The notes under the pieces are model-generated. The model searched no databases, was not told the origin of the DNA, and saw only the letters and a list, made by a program, of their open reading frames with translations. The position numbers and the translations under genes are program-made. Positions 17,730 to 23,499 of a DNA stretch of 31,171 bases are shown here, one piece after another. The stretch lies in IMG/VR virus record IMGVR_UViG_3300007363_000068, positions 1-31,171 of that record; one strand, written 5' to 3'. Position 1 is the stretch's first letter. Every line of letters starts with the position of its first letter. The stretch is from a virus.

Positions 17730-18487
17730 CGAAAATATTGACTGTTATTCTTGCGATTATTTTAGCCAATCGAATTGCTTGGTCAGCTTCGAGTTTAACC
17801 TTCGGCACAGCCACAACCGACGTTGTTAATCACGGCTCTCAGTCAGTCGTTGATGATCTCGACCCATTTACATGGCTGGCATGGATTTATCCAACATCTT
17901 GGGCCGTGAATAGAATTCTGATCAGAAAAGGGGCGGCGGTCACTGGCAGAAAAGTTATATTCATGAACACGAGCCTCGGTCAATTGCAGGTCAATGTTGA
18001 CAGGGTCACAACCGACACGGATTACACGACAAATCAAATTATTTCTCTCAATAACTGGTGGAGAGTCGGACTTGTGTTTAATAGTCAGGGTTCCGTTAAT
18101 AACATCGCAAATATCTATTACGCAATAGGGTCAACGGCCCCTATTCGAGAGGCAACGTATCAGGGCATTACTGACGGCGCAGGTGCGATTGATTCAGACG
18201 CGCCGAACCCGCTAACCGTCGGGAACCGCGACGGCTCGGTTGGTGCATTTCCTGGTCAAATTGCTTGGGTTGGAATTTATAAAGGTGCTCTGACACCAGC
18301 GGAGATGGCTGAACAGTTTATAGTCCCATCGTCAACGATGCTGGTTTTCTCTGCCTATTATGGGCGCGGATCGAGTGACACGGCACTTGTGCAGGATTTA
18401 ACTGGCAATGGCAGTATTGGGGTTGCAGCTGGAACCGTAGGATCAAGCAACGGCCCGCCTTTAACATTTTTTGGAGGGAATAGATAA
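17726..18487 (+). CDS. LamG/concanavalin-like lectin protein with signal peptide
   Basis: A 253-residue protein. Residues 1-21 form a signal peptide or anchor (MTKILTVILAIILAN, then AWSA-S). The rest has the sequence order of a LamG (concanavalin A-like) jelly roll: FTWLAWIYPTSW, then RILIRKG, NNWWRVGLVF, an NPLTVGNRDG turn, GQIAWVGIYKGALTPAEMAE and a closing strand. LamG domains bind glycans or proteins, so it may add receptor binding to the fibre encoded just upstream. Start and stop overlap both neighbours (ATGA, TAATG). Confidence 0.75.
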   Translation: MTKILTVILAIILANRIAWSASSLTFGTATTDVVNHGSQSVVDDLDPFTWLAWIYPTSWAVNRILIRKGAAVTGRKVIFMNTSLGQLQVNVDRVTTDTDYTTNQIISLNNWWRVGLVFNSQGSVNNIANIYYAIGSTAPIREATYQGITDGAGAIDSDAPNPLTVGNRDGSVGAFPGQIAWVGIYKGALTPAEMAEQFIVPSSTMLVFSAYYGRGSSDTALVQDLTGNGSIGVAAGTVGSSNGPPLTFFGGNR

Positions 18488-18831
18488 TGTCGAACATGGT
18501 GATTTTCAACACAAACGACGGAGAGATTTTAGAGGTTTATCCCGAAGGAGGATTCAGCGTACCCGATTATAAAGGGCGCCCAGACGTTCTGATTGATATC
18601 GATATGTCGATTCTTAAAACGGTTCCGCGCGATCATGTTAAGGTGGATTTGAAGGATCACTTTCTTTATGAGATTCCCCAAGAAGAAAAGGACGCCAAAG
18701 AGCAAGAAAAGATTGACGCAGAGAACGCCAAGAAATCATTCTCCGACGGAATAAAAGCAAAGTTTATCGGACTTGGATTTACTGATTCAGAGGTTGACGC
18801 AATCAGTTCGGGCAGTTGGAGATATGACTGA
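18487..18831 (+). CDS. small tail-associated protein with exchanged C-terminus
   Basis: A 114-residue protein following the fibre and lectin genes, where fibre chaperones or accessory proteins often lie. It has an N-terminal beta region, a charged Glu/Lys helix (QEEKDAKEQEKIDAENAKKS), and a C-terminus FTDSEVDAISSGSWRYD. The ending of the form E-x-D-A-I-x-x-G-x-W is repeated in frame-like form just downstream (18840-18873), which suggests that the end of this gene has been swapped or duplicated. Function not recognised. Confidence 0.68.
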   Translation: MSNMVIFNTNDGEILEVYPEGGFSVPDYKGRPDVLIDIDMSILKTVPRDHVKVDLKDHFLYEIPQEEKDAKEQEKIDAENAKKSFSDGIKAKFIGLGFTDSEVDAISSGSWRYD

Positions 18832-18910
18832 CACCATCGGAGGCTGACGCAATCAGGACGGGTGAGTGGTAAAAAATATAATTGGGGAGATAATCAATGA
18901 CACCATCGGA
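18791..18910 (+). repeat. duplicated 3' end of the 18487 gene
   Basis: AGGTTGACGCAATCAG at 18791-18806 recurs as AGGCTGACGCAATCAG at 18841-18856 (15 of 16 identical). The second copy reads GAG GCT GAC GCA ATC AGG ACG and on to GGT GAG TGG TAA, that is EADAIRTGEW and stop, a second version of the gene's own ending (EVDAISSGSW). A 13-base sequence TGACACCATCGGA also occurs twice, at 18829-18841 (start of the spacer) and 18898-18910 (start of the next gene). Confidence 0.85.
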
Positions 18911-19202
18911 AGAAGAAATAAAAAAAGCCACGGATCAGGTTGAGTTTCGCGTCAACATGATTTCTAAAATTGATTCTCTCAATGCGACCATTGCATCGCT
19001 TGATAAGAGCTTTACTCAATTTAATCAGGGGATGGGGAAAAGAATTGATGAGATTGAGAAAGTCCTCATGCAACATTCAATTATAATGCCCGACCTAAAA
19101 TGTGGCATTGAGGATTATCGTGATTCTAAGAAATGGATATCGAGGATCGTTGTCGGATCAGTCATTACCGCTCTTTTGGGGCTGGTGATTCTCAAAAAAT
19201 GA
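18897..19202 (+). CDS. XhlA-like lysis-associated membrane protein
   Basis: A 101-residue protein with the build of the XhlA (haemolysin/holin-associated) family: a hydrophilic coiled coil (residues about 15-60, SKIDSLNATIASLDKSFTQF) ending in one C-terminal transmembrane helix (WISRIVVGSVITALLGLVIL) and a KK tail. Such proteins sit at the inner membrane and work with holins and the endolysin. A GGGGAGAT site precedes the ATG. It opens the lysis region and overlaps the next gene by ATGA. Confidence 0.72.
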   Translation: MTPSEEEIKKATDQVEFRVNMISKIDSLNATIASLDKSFTQFNQGMGKRIDEIEKVLMQHSIIMPDLKCGIEDYRDSKKWISRIVVGSVITALLGLVILKK

Positions 19203-19501
19203 AACGTCTATATCGGGAATTTAAGAGTTTCTTTGTGAGGGACATATCAAAGCAAAATTTGTCTGAATGGAAACAAACCATCATCGGCATGAAGCAGACG
19301 GCTATTGATAGGAAGCTAGAAAATATCTTTAAGACGCTATCAGAGCTTAAGAAAATCGAGGATCGGAATTATTCCAAGTTTCTATTGATCGAAGCCAATC
19401 AATCATTGACGACAAAATCCATGAATGACATTCGAGGCGACTTGAGCAATGTCTTGAGAGAGATTCATGCTTTGCTTGTCGAGACGGGCAAAAAGGGGTA
19501 A
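19199..19501 (+). CDS. coiled-coil protein of the lysis region
   Basis: Not recognised. The frame opens earlier (19133), but the ATG at 19199 overlaps the upstream stop (ATGA) and gives a compact 100-residue, helical, charged product (EWKQTIIGMKQTAIDRKLEN, then long Leu/Ile heptads). It has no membrane span. Placed between the XhlA-like protein and the DUF5675 protein, it may partner one of them. Confidence 0.62.
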   Translation: MKRLYREFKSFFVRDISKQNLSEWKQTIIGMKQTAIDRKLENIFKTLSELKKIEDRNYSKFLLIEANQSLTTKSMNDIRGDLSNVLREIHALLVETGKKG

Positions 19502-19503
19502 AT

Positions 19504-19941
19504 ATGGAGAATAGCACGCCGATACCGTTGATGGTAATTAAAAGAATAGCCCTTAGCCAAGATTGGACGCTAGGGGTTATTTTATCGGAAGGGAAAATTC
19601 CATTTGCGCTCACAATGGAAAGGCCGTGGCTCAATAATCAAAAGTCTGTTTCTTGCATACCTAAAGGGGAATATACCTGCAAGCGTGTTGTGAAGCCAAA
19701 ACACGGATCATGCTTTGAGGTCACGAATGTCCCTAACAGGACTGATATCCTGATTCACAAGGGGAATTTTGTATGGGATAGCGAGGGGTGCATTATTCTT
19801 GGAGAGAACTATCAGGACGTGATGACATCGAAGTCGGATAAACCCGTAACTTCCGTTCAGTCCAGCGGAGTGGCTTACCATGAATTTATGATGCTTCTGG
19901 ACAAAAAAGACGAATTCAAACTGGTGATTACAGAATGCTAG
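19504..19941 (+). CDS. DUF5675 family protein, candidate lysis enzyme
   Basis: A 145-residue protein matching the DUF5675 pattern: ALTMERPWLNN, then CIPKGEYTCKRV, FEVTNVPNRTDILIHKGN and WDSEGCIILG. The conserved His in IHKGN and Cys in SEGCI resemble the His/Cys pair of L,D-transpeptidase-like folds, so an action on peptidoglycan peptides is possible. DUF5675 proteins are often encoded in phage lysis cassettes, but their activity is not established as far as I know. No other endolysin is visible in the cassette. AAAAGGGG precedes the start. Confidence 0.8.
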   Translation: MENSTPIPLMVIKRIALSQDWTLGVILSEGKIPFALTMERPWLNNQKSVSCIPKGEYTCKRVVKPKHGSCFEVTNVPNRTDILIHKGNFVWDSEGCIILGENYQDVMTSKSDKPVTSVQSSGVAYHEFMMLLDKKDEFKLVITEC

Positions 19942-20042
19942 CTAGATGTGATCATTGCGGATATCAGTTTATTAAAAAAGACGAGAGTGATGTTTTATCT
20001 TATTGCGAGAAATGCGAAAAAATAACAATATGCGAAAACTAA
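19935..20042 (+). CDS. 35-residue zinc-ribbon micro-protein
   Basis: Begins inside the end of the DUF5675 gene and encodes 35 residues with a full four-cysteine ribbon: CDHC at 5-8 and CEKC near 24-27 (MLARCDHCGYQF, then YCEKCEKITICEN). Two CxxC pairs 15 residues apart in so short a frame are unlikely by chance. Resembles the Com-like zinc peptides of phages in form only; function unknown. Confidence 0.6.
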   Translation: MLARCDHCGYQFIKKDESDVLSYCEKCEKITICEN

Positions 20043-20140
20043 TTGACGTTCTCATGCTTTTTGGAATCCCAATTATAATCTGTCTACTTCCGCTTATTGG
20101 GCTTTTAATTTTAATCGAGGTAATAATCAATGGACATTGA
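20030..20140 (+). CDS. 36-residue single-span membrane peptide
   Basis: MRKLIDVLMLFGIPIIIC followed by LLPLIGLLILIEVIING gives one long hydrophobic helix with a positive N-terminus. It overlaps the end of the zinc micro-protein and the start of the next peptide. The position right after the candidate lysis enzyme suggests a holin or spanin-like role. The ribosome site is weak. Confidence 0.5.
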   Translation: MRKLIDVLMLFGIPIIICLLPLIGLLILIEVIINGH

Positions 20141-20216
20141 CGGTGCCGGAGTCTGGTTCTGGGGATGCATGATTAACCTGCTACCTTTAATTGTATGCAT
20201 TCTGTTTACACAATAA
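20130..20216 (+). CDS. 28-residue membrane peptide
   Basis: MDIDGAGVWFWGCMINLLPL plus IVCILFTQ: an aromatic-rich start and a hydrophobic helix. GAGG lies eleven bases before the ATG and the frame overlaps the previous peptide by eleven bases. It could form a holin pair with the 20030 peptide. Small size keeps confidence low. Confidence 0.45.
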   Translation: MDIDGAGVWFWGCMINLLPLIVCILFTQ

Positions 20217-20223
20217 ATACATT

Positions 20224-20250
20224 AGTTACATACTAGTTACATATAGTTAC
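20224..20250 (+). repeat. phased AGTTAC repeats in a promoter-like gap
   Basis: AGTTAC occurs at 20224-20229, 20235-20240 and 20245-20250, spaced 11 and 10 bases, within copies of TAGTTACATA. A further copy lies at 20291-20296 just inside the next gene. One-turn spacing suggests a protein-binding array (operator) before the lipoprotein gene, immediately followed by the palindrome CGTCGACG at 20251-20258. Confidence 0.55.
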
Positions 20251-20269
20251 CGTCGACGATTTTACATAT

Positions 20270-20536
20270 ATGCGTAAAAAAATACATTTGAGTTACATTA
20301 AAATTGCATTAATCGGTTTAGCCATAATCGGGTGCGCTAAGAAGCCGGAGCCTAAGAATTACCCTTTAACTGGCCCCTGCTATCTATGGAACCTTGTCGA
20401 AGTGAAGAGAGAAGGGAAGAAAAAACTTTGTTGGACTATGTGGAAAGACGACAAAACGCTAAGATGCAATCGGGAACGTGGTCATGCTGGACGCCATCAT
20501 ATACATTATGTTAATGACTGCGTGGCTATATTTTGA
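20270..20536 (+). CDS. lipoprotein of the lysis region
   Basis: An 88-residue product with a lipoprotein signal: MRKKIHLSYIKIALIGLA then IIGC with the lipidated Cys at residue 22. The mature part of about 66 residues holds four cysteines (CYLW, KLCW, LRCN, NDC) and a HAGRHHIHY stretch. A short outer-membrane lipoprotein at the end of a lysis cassette could be an o-spanin, though the expected Pro-rich region is only hinted at (KKPEPKNYP). No ribosome site is visible at the ATG, but the gap upstream has the phased AGTTAC repeats. Confidence 0.68.
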   Translation: MRKKIHLSYIKIALIGLAIIGCAKKPEPKNYPLTGPCYLWNLVEVKREGKKKLCWTMWKDDKTLRCNRERGHAGRHHIHYVNDCVAIF

Positions 20537-20622
20537 GGAAATTAAAGCGTTTGGCTCTATGGCTCAAGGATCATTACAAGGACGGGCGATTCTTTGTGAC
20601 TCTCTTTAAGTGGAGGTGGTGA
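20533..20622 (+). CDS. possible 29-residue basic amphipathic peptide
   Basis: A TTG overlapping the lipoprotein stop opens a frame with 9 Lys/Arg among 29 residues and many Trp, Phe and Leu (ALWLKDHYKDGRFFVTLFKW), ending two bases before the hydrolase ATG. Coupling at both ends is the main support. It may equally be spacer. Confidence 0.3.
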   Translation: MRKLKRLALWLKDHYKDGRFFVTLFKWRW

Positions 20623-20623
20623 G

Positions 20624-21310
20624 ATGAGTCTGGACATTTTTTTAATTCACGGAATAGGCCAGAAATTCGATCCGTCATCCTACGATGACTTTGTAAATGG
20701 AATCAGGAAGTACCTACCCCTTGATTCGGACATTGTATGGCATCCGATTGATTATAGCTCCCTGTTGGCTCCAAGAGAGGCAAAGATTTACTCATGGATG
20801 AAACACTTGCCGTGGCCCAAGGTTAGGCGGTTTGCTTGTGATTTTATTGGAGATGTCTTGGCCTATGGATATCCCAAGAGGCCACCCGAAGAAGGTGATT
20901 TTATACATGACCTCAACAAACTTCTGGGCCAAGAGTTCGCTAAGTGTAGGGACAATTCAAAGCGTGTCATTATAGGCCATTCCCTCGGCTCAATCGTGGG
21001 CTACGGCGCAACATTTGATTTCAAGACTGATTGCTTAATTGTAATGGGAAGCCCTTTTTGTTACTTTTCTGTCAGATATAAAAACTTTGGTGAGATGAAC
21101 CCAGACCTTCCGCAATTTCATAACTTCTGGCGTGGGCGTGATCCTGTTTCTACGATTATTTCAAAGAATCCAAACTTTAAGATGGTGCATGACTATGAGG
21201 TTAAATCCTTCAATCCTCTAAATCAATTCATGCTTCGGAGTCACGGTATCTATTGGAAGAGTAAATTTGTCCATGAAAAGATTGCTAAAATTATTCAGTC
21301 TTTGGCTTGA
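20624..21310 (+). CDS. alpha/beta hydrolase (serine esterase/lipase type)
   Basis: A 228-residue enzyme with IHGIG at residues 8-12 (oxyanion region), the nucleophile elbow GHSLGS with Ser at 120, a likely acid in GRDPVS (Asp 173) and His in RSHGIYW (207), the full order of an alpha/beta-hydrolase triad. No signal peptide. It closes the rightward late operon, with GGAGGT before the ATG. In mycobacteriophages a hydrolase (LysB) of this fold cleaves outer-membrane lipids at lysis. A lipid or ester target here is possible, but lack of an export signal is a caution. Downstream lies the att-like region. Confidence 0.8.
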   Translation: MSLDIFLIHGIGQKFDPSSYDDFVNGIRKYLPLDSDIVWHPIDYSSLLAPREAKIYSWMKHLPWPKVRRFACDFIGDVLAYGYPKRPPEEGDFIHDLNKLLGQEFAKCRDNSKRVIIGHSLGSIVGYGATFDFKTDCLIVMGSPFCYFSVRYKNFGEMNPDLPQFHNFWRGRDPVSTIISKNPNFKMVHDYEVKSFNPLNQFMLRSHGIYWKSKFVHEKIAKIIQSLA

Positions 21311-21354
21311 TTTCAATAAAAAAACCCAATTATAACCCAAAAACAATATATTCT

Positions 21355-21420
21355 CCGTCGATGAAACACGCTTTCCAGGCGAGCCGTTTAAGCCACTCAC
21401 GCACCCCTCCTCATCGACGG
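21355..21420. repeat. perfect 10-bp inverted repeat bracketing the tRNA half
   Basis: CCGTCGATGA at 21355-21364 and its exact complement TCATCGACGG at 21411-21420 flank 46 bases. Those 46 bases are exactly the tRNA-like part. A third related copy, CCGTCGACGA, is at 20250-20259 before the lipoprotein gene. Confidence 0.92.
21365..21410 (-). other. 5' half of a tRNA-Ser(GGA) gene, candidate att core
   Basis: Read on the - strand the 46 bases match nucleotides 1 to about 45 of a bacterial serine tRNA: acceptor 5' strand GGAGGGG, TG, D-stem CGT/ACG closing an 11-base loop GAGTGGCTTAA, then an anticodon arm CTCGC-CTGGAAA-GCGTG with anticodon GGA. One T-T mismatch is present in the anticodon stem. 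The variable arm, T-arm and acceptor 3' strand are missing and replaced by the inverted-repeat arm, so it cannot be a functional tRNA alone. It fits integration at a tRNA-Ser gene with the crossover in the anticodon region. Confidence 0.75.
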
Positions 21421-21533
21421 TAAATCAAGACTTATCCACAGGCGGATTATTGGGTAAATTTGGGTCAATCGTGACAACGTAGGCCATTGTTTGGTCTTGA
21501 AAACTTTGAAAACCCAAATTTTACCCAATAAAA

Positions 21534-21923
21534 TCATAGCCGTACTCGGATCATTCTTTCCGCAAGATAGTGGGGCTGGAAGTGAGCATACCTTTGAACC
21601 ATTGAAAGCGTTCCCCACCCGCCAAGAACCCTTAAATCGGCCAAGGTTCCGCCGGATTTGAGGTAAGCCGAGGCCCAAGTATGCCGAAGGTCATGGGGCC
21701 TTATACGGCCCATTCTAGCGCGGGCGATTGCAATCTGTGGGCTTGCTTGATAGACTTCTTGGGTTTCATTGACCCGCCCCATGCCCAGCCCGATATAAGG
21801 GCGGACGGCGGACCATATCGGCGGAACCGACAAAATGGTTAAGGGAAAAATGATTAGAATGCCTTTAATTGTTTTCAGGAGACATCCAAACCGTATAGTT
21901 TTTTGAAAACTTTTTATTTTCAC
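21534..21923 (-). pseudogene. int: tyrosine integrase, C-terminal part only
   Basis: The open frame is 130 codons, but only the part after about 21864 reads as integrase: FPLT, then RPHDLRHTWAS (Arg II with its His), LGGWGTLSMVQRYAH with the nucleophilic Tyr, and a basic tail. The arm-binding and core-binding domains, the first catalytic Arg and the beta-hairpin Lys are absent; a whole integrase would need about 200-250 more residues. The missing 5' part coincides with the end of the membrane-protein gene (stop at 21865-21867), whose last codons overlap this frame. It is therefore a truncated gene, probably cut when the cargo cassette arrived. It lies beside the attP-like site, as int genes normally do. 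Confidence 0.82.
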
Positions 21924-23499
21924 GCATAGACTTCAATATCGGATCAAGAAATGGCTGACGTGGATATTGGCTAACATTTACAAAACCGTCCAGGCAGAAC
22001 ATAAATTCCGAAATGTCGCCCTGATTGTAATATAGGTTTTTGTTCAGATCGCCATTAGTCGGCGTATAATATCTCCAGACGAACTCCTCCTCGCCAATGC
22101 CTAAAGTATTCGCCAAAATACCAGTATTTTTTAAGTTTTCATCTCTCGGCGTTGATCCGATAGTCGGATGTCCATCTCCGATGATTTGGCGGTTATGGGT
22201 ATGAGTAGCTATTAGTTTGCTTAGCAATGGGCTCATAGTTAAAACGATTGATCCTTTGTCGGTTTTATTATTCAGCCAGTCTATATGTTCTTCCCACTCA
22301 ATTGGTAGCCCAGCAAAAAGATAATGCTTTTCGGCGGAGGATTTGGCATTGAAAAAGACCACGCAAAGCATGACACCGACAGCGACACGGGCCACGGCTC
22401 TGATCTGCGGTCCAACATAATCATGCGCCAGCTTTATTAAAGCGATGAGGATGACGGGCTTGAGGAACCTCTCCAACACGGACATTTCGAGAGGGACATT
22501 TATGACAAGATCAAGGTTCACCGCAATTGCGACCATAATCAGAGTTGATCCGACGGCAGACCAAAATAGCTTGTCCGCTTTGGCAGACCTCCAGATGCAA
22601 ACCACTCCCGCAACGAGATACGGGATCGTGGCCCATCGGCCTTGTGTCGCAATCGACTGCATTTTCTCTGCTCTGTCAAAAGTTCCGCCAAAAGATAGGC
22701 ATATGATACCGACAACGAGAGCCAAACATAGAATAATCATAGTCCTTGCCCTATTTTCGGCGGACAAAATATATGTCATCCCGATCACTCCGAGGCAGAA
22801 AATATATTCCGGAGGATGAACTAACGGCATGAGGCCGGCACATAAACCCAGAAGAATGTTTGTCAGAATTGACTTTCCCCTCGACAAAGAAAACCATCCC
22901 CACCAAGCCACGGCAAAGAGGGACGAAAATAGAGGCGACGGTAGACATGAAACCGCGCCACGGTACATGACGCCGAAATTGATTGCATGATAAAGTGCCT
23001 TGCCAACGCTGAACCCGCCAGATAGAGCGATGAACGCTTGCAGAAATTCAGACATGAGCAGGGAATAAAACACCCTTTCCCAGAAGTCCGATTCAGGCAA
23101 CAATTTCCGAAAATAAAGCATCGCCCAGATGAACCATAGAGACGGGCAGAGGAAAGCAAAGAAAGTAAATCCGATGTCCAGCCGCTTAAATAATCTGCAC
23201 CAACCATAAATGATATAGTGCATCGCAGAGTCCAGAAGCCATGATTTTAATCGAGTGTCACCAGAATAAGGGTCCCCTGGAACGCCTGTCTGCCTGATTG
23301 CGTTGATCTTGGTTATGTAATCAATGTTTGATAGCCACGGTACTGCGAAGGTCGTCTGCCCATTTGTAACAGTCTCCGTCCATGTTGTTCCGCCGTTTGA
23401 CTTGGCTTGTGCTCTCAAATAATCCGCGTAGAAATACTCGAATGAATGGAAAGCGAAAAGAGTTACCGCCAAGCCAATAACTAAAAACGCTTTTTTCAC
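21865..23499 (-). CDS. polytopic membrane protein, GT-C-like, cargo gene
   Basis: A 544-residue integral membrane protein. It has an N-terminal signal-anchor (FLVIGLAVTLFAFHSF), a long first loop of about 75 residues, then roughly nine or ten hydrophobic spans to residue about 370. A soluble C-terminal domain of about 165 residues follows, including GLPIEWEEHIDWLNN and IATHTHNRQIIGDGHP. This architecture is that of GT-C glycosyltransferases and related O-antigen-type enzymes, but I see no diagnostic motif. By eye it is more GC-rich than the late genes. It overlaps the radical SAM gene (ATGA), so the two are one unit. Both look like bacterial envelope-modification genes carried as cargo. Confidence 0.75.
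   Translation of the reverse strand: MKKAFLVIGLAVTLFAFHSFEYFYADYLRAQAKSNGGTTWTETVTNGQTTFAVPWLSNIDYITKINAIRQTGVPGDPYSGDTRLKSWLLDSAMHYIIYGWCRLFKRLDIGFTFFAFLCPSLWFIWAMLYFRKLLPESDFWERVFYSLLMSEFLQAFIALSGGFSVGKALYHAINFGVMYRGAVSCLPSPLFSSLFAVAWWGWFSLSRGKSILTNILLGLCAGLMPLVHPPEYIFCLGVIGMTYILSAENRARTMIILCLALVVGIICLSFGGTFDRAEKMQSIATQGRWATIPYLVAGVVCIWRSAKADKLFWSAVGSTLIMVAIAVNLDLVINVPLEMSVLERFLKPVILIALIKLAHDYVGPQIRAVARVAVGVMLCVVFFNAKSSAEKHYLFAGLPIEWEEHIDWLNNKTDKGSIVLTMSPLLSKLIATHTHNRQIIGDGHPTIGSTPRDENLKNTGILANTLGIGEEEFVWRYYTPTNGDLNKNLYYNQGDISEFMFCLDGFVNVSQYPRQPFLDPILKSMRENKKFSKNYTVWMSPENN

Larger units (their letters stand above)
21323..21528. other. attP-like region with arm-type ACCCAA repeats
   Basis: A gap of 223 bases between the converging late and early operons with no gene. 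It holds six copies of ACCCAA in three pairs: 21324-21329 and 21335-21340; 21450-21455 and 21460-21465 (opposite strand); 21512-21517 and 21523-21528. Within each pair the spacing is 10 or 11 bases, one helical turn. They flank a tRNA half gene in an inverted repeat, and an integrase remnant lies next to it. This is the layout of a tyrosine-recombinase attachment site: core plus arm-type sites. Function is inferred. Confidence 0.72.

Noticed and set aside
16700-18500. Diversity-generating retroelement target in the fibre or lectin gene
   Set aside because: No reverse transcriptase, no template repeat with A-specific changes; the repeat differences are silent.
20533-20622. Rho-independent terminator before the hydrolase
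   Set aside because: No stable hairpin with a T-run; the region is better read as spacer or a small basic peptide.
21365-21410. A complete functional tRNA
   Set aside because: The T-arm, variable arm and acceptor 3' strand are missing; only the 5' half is present.
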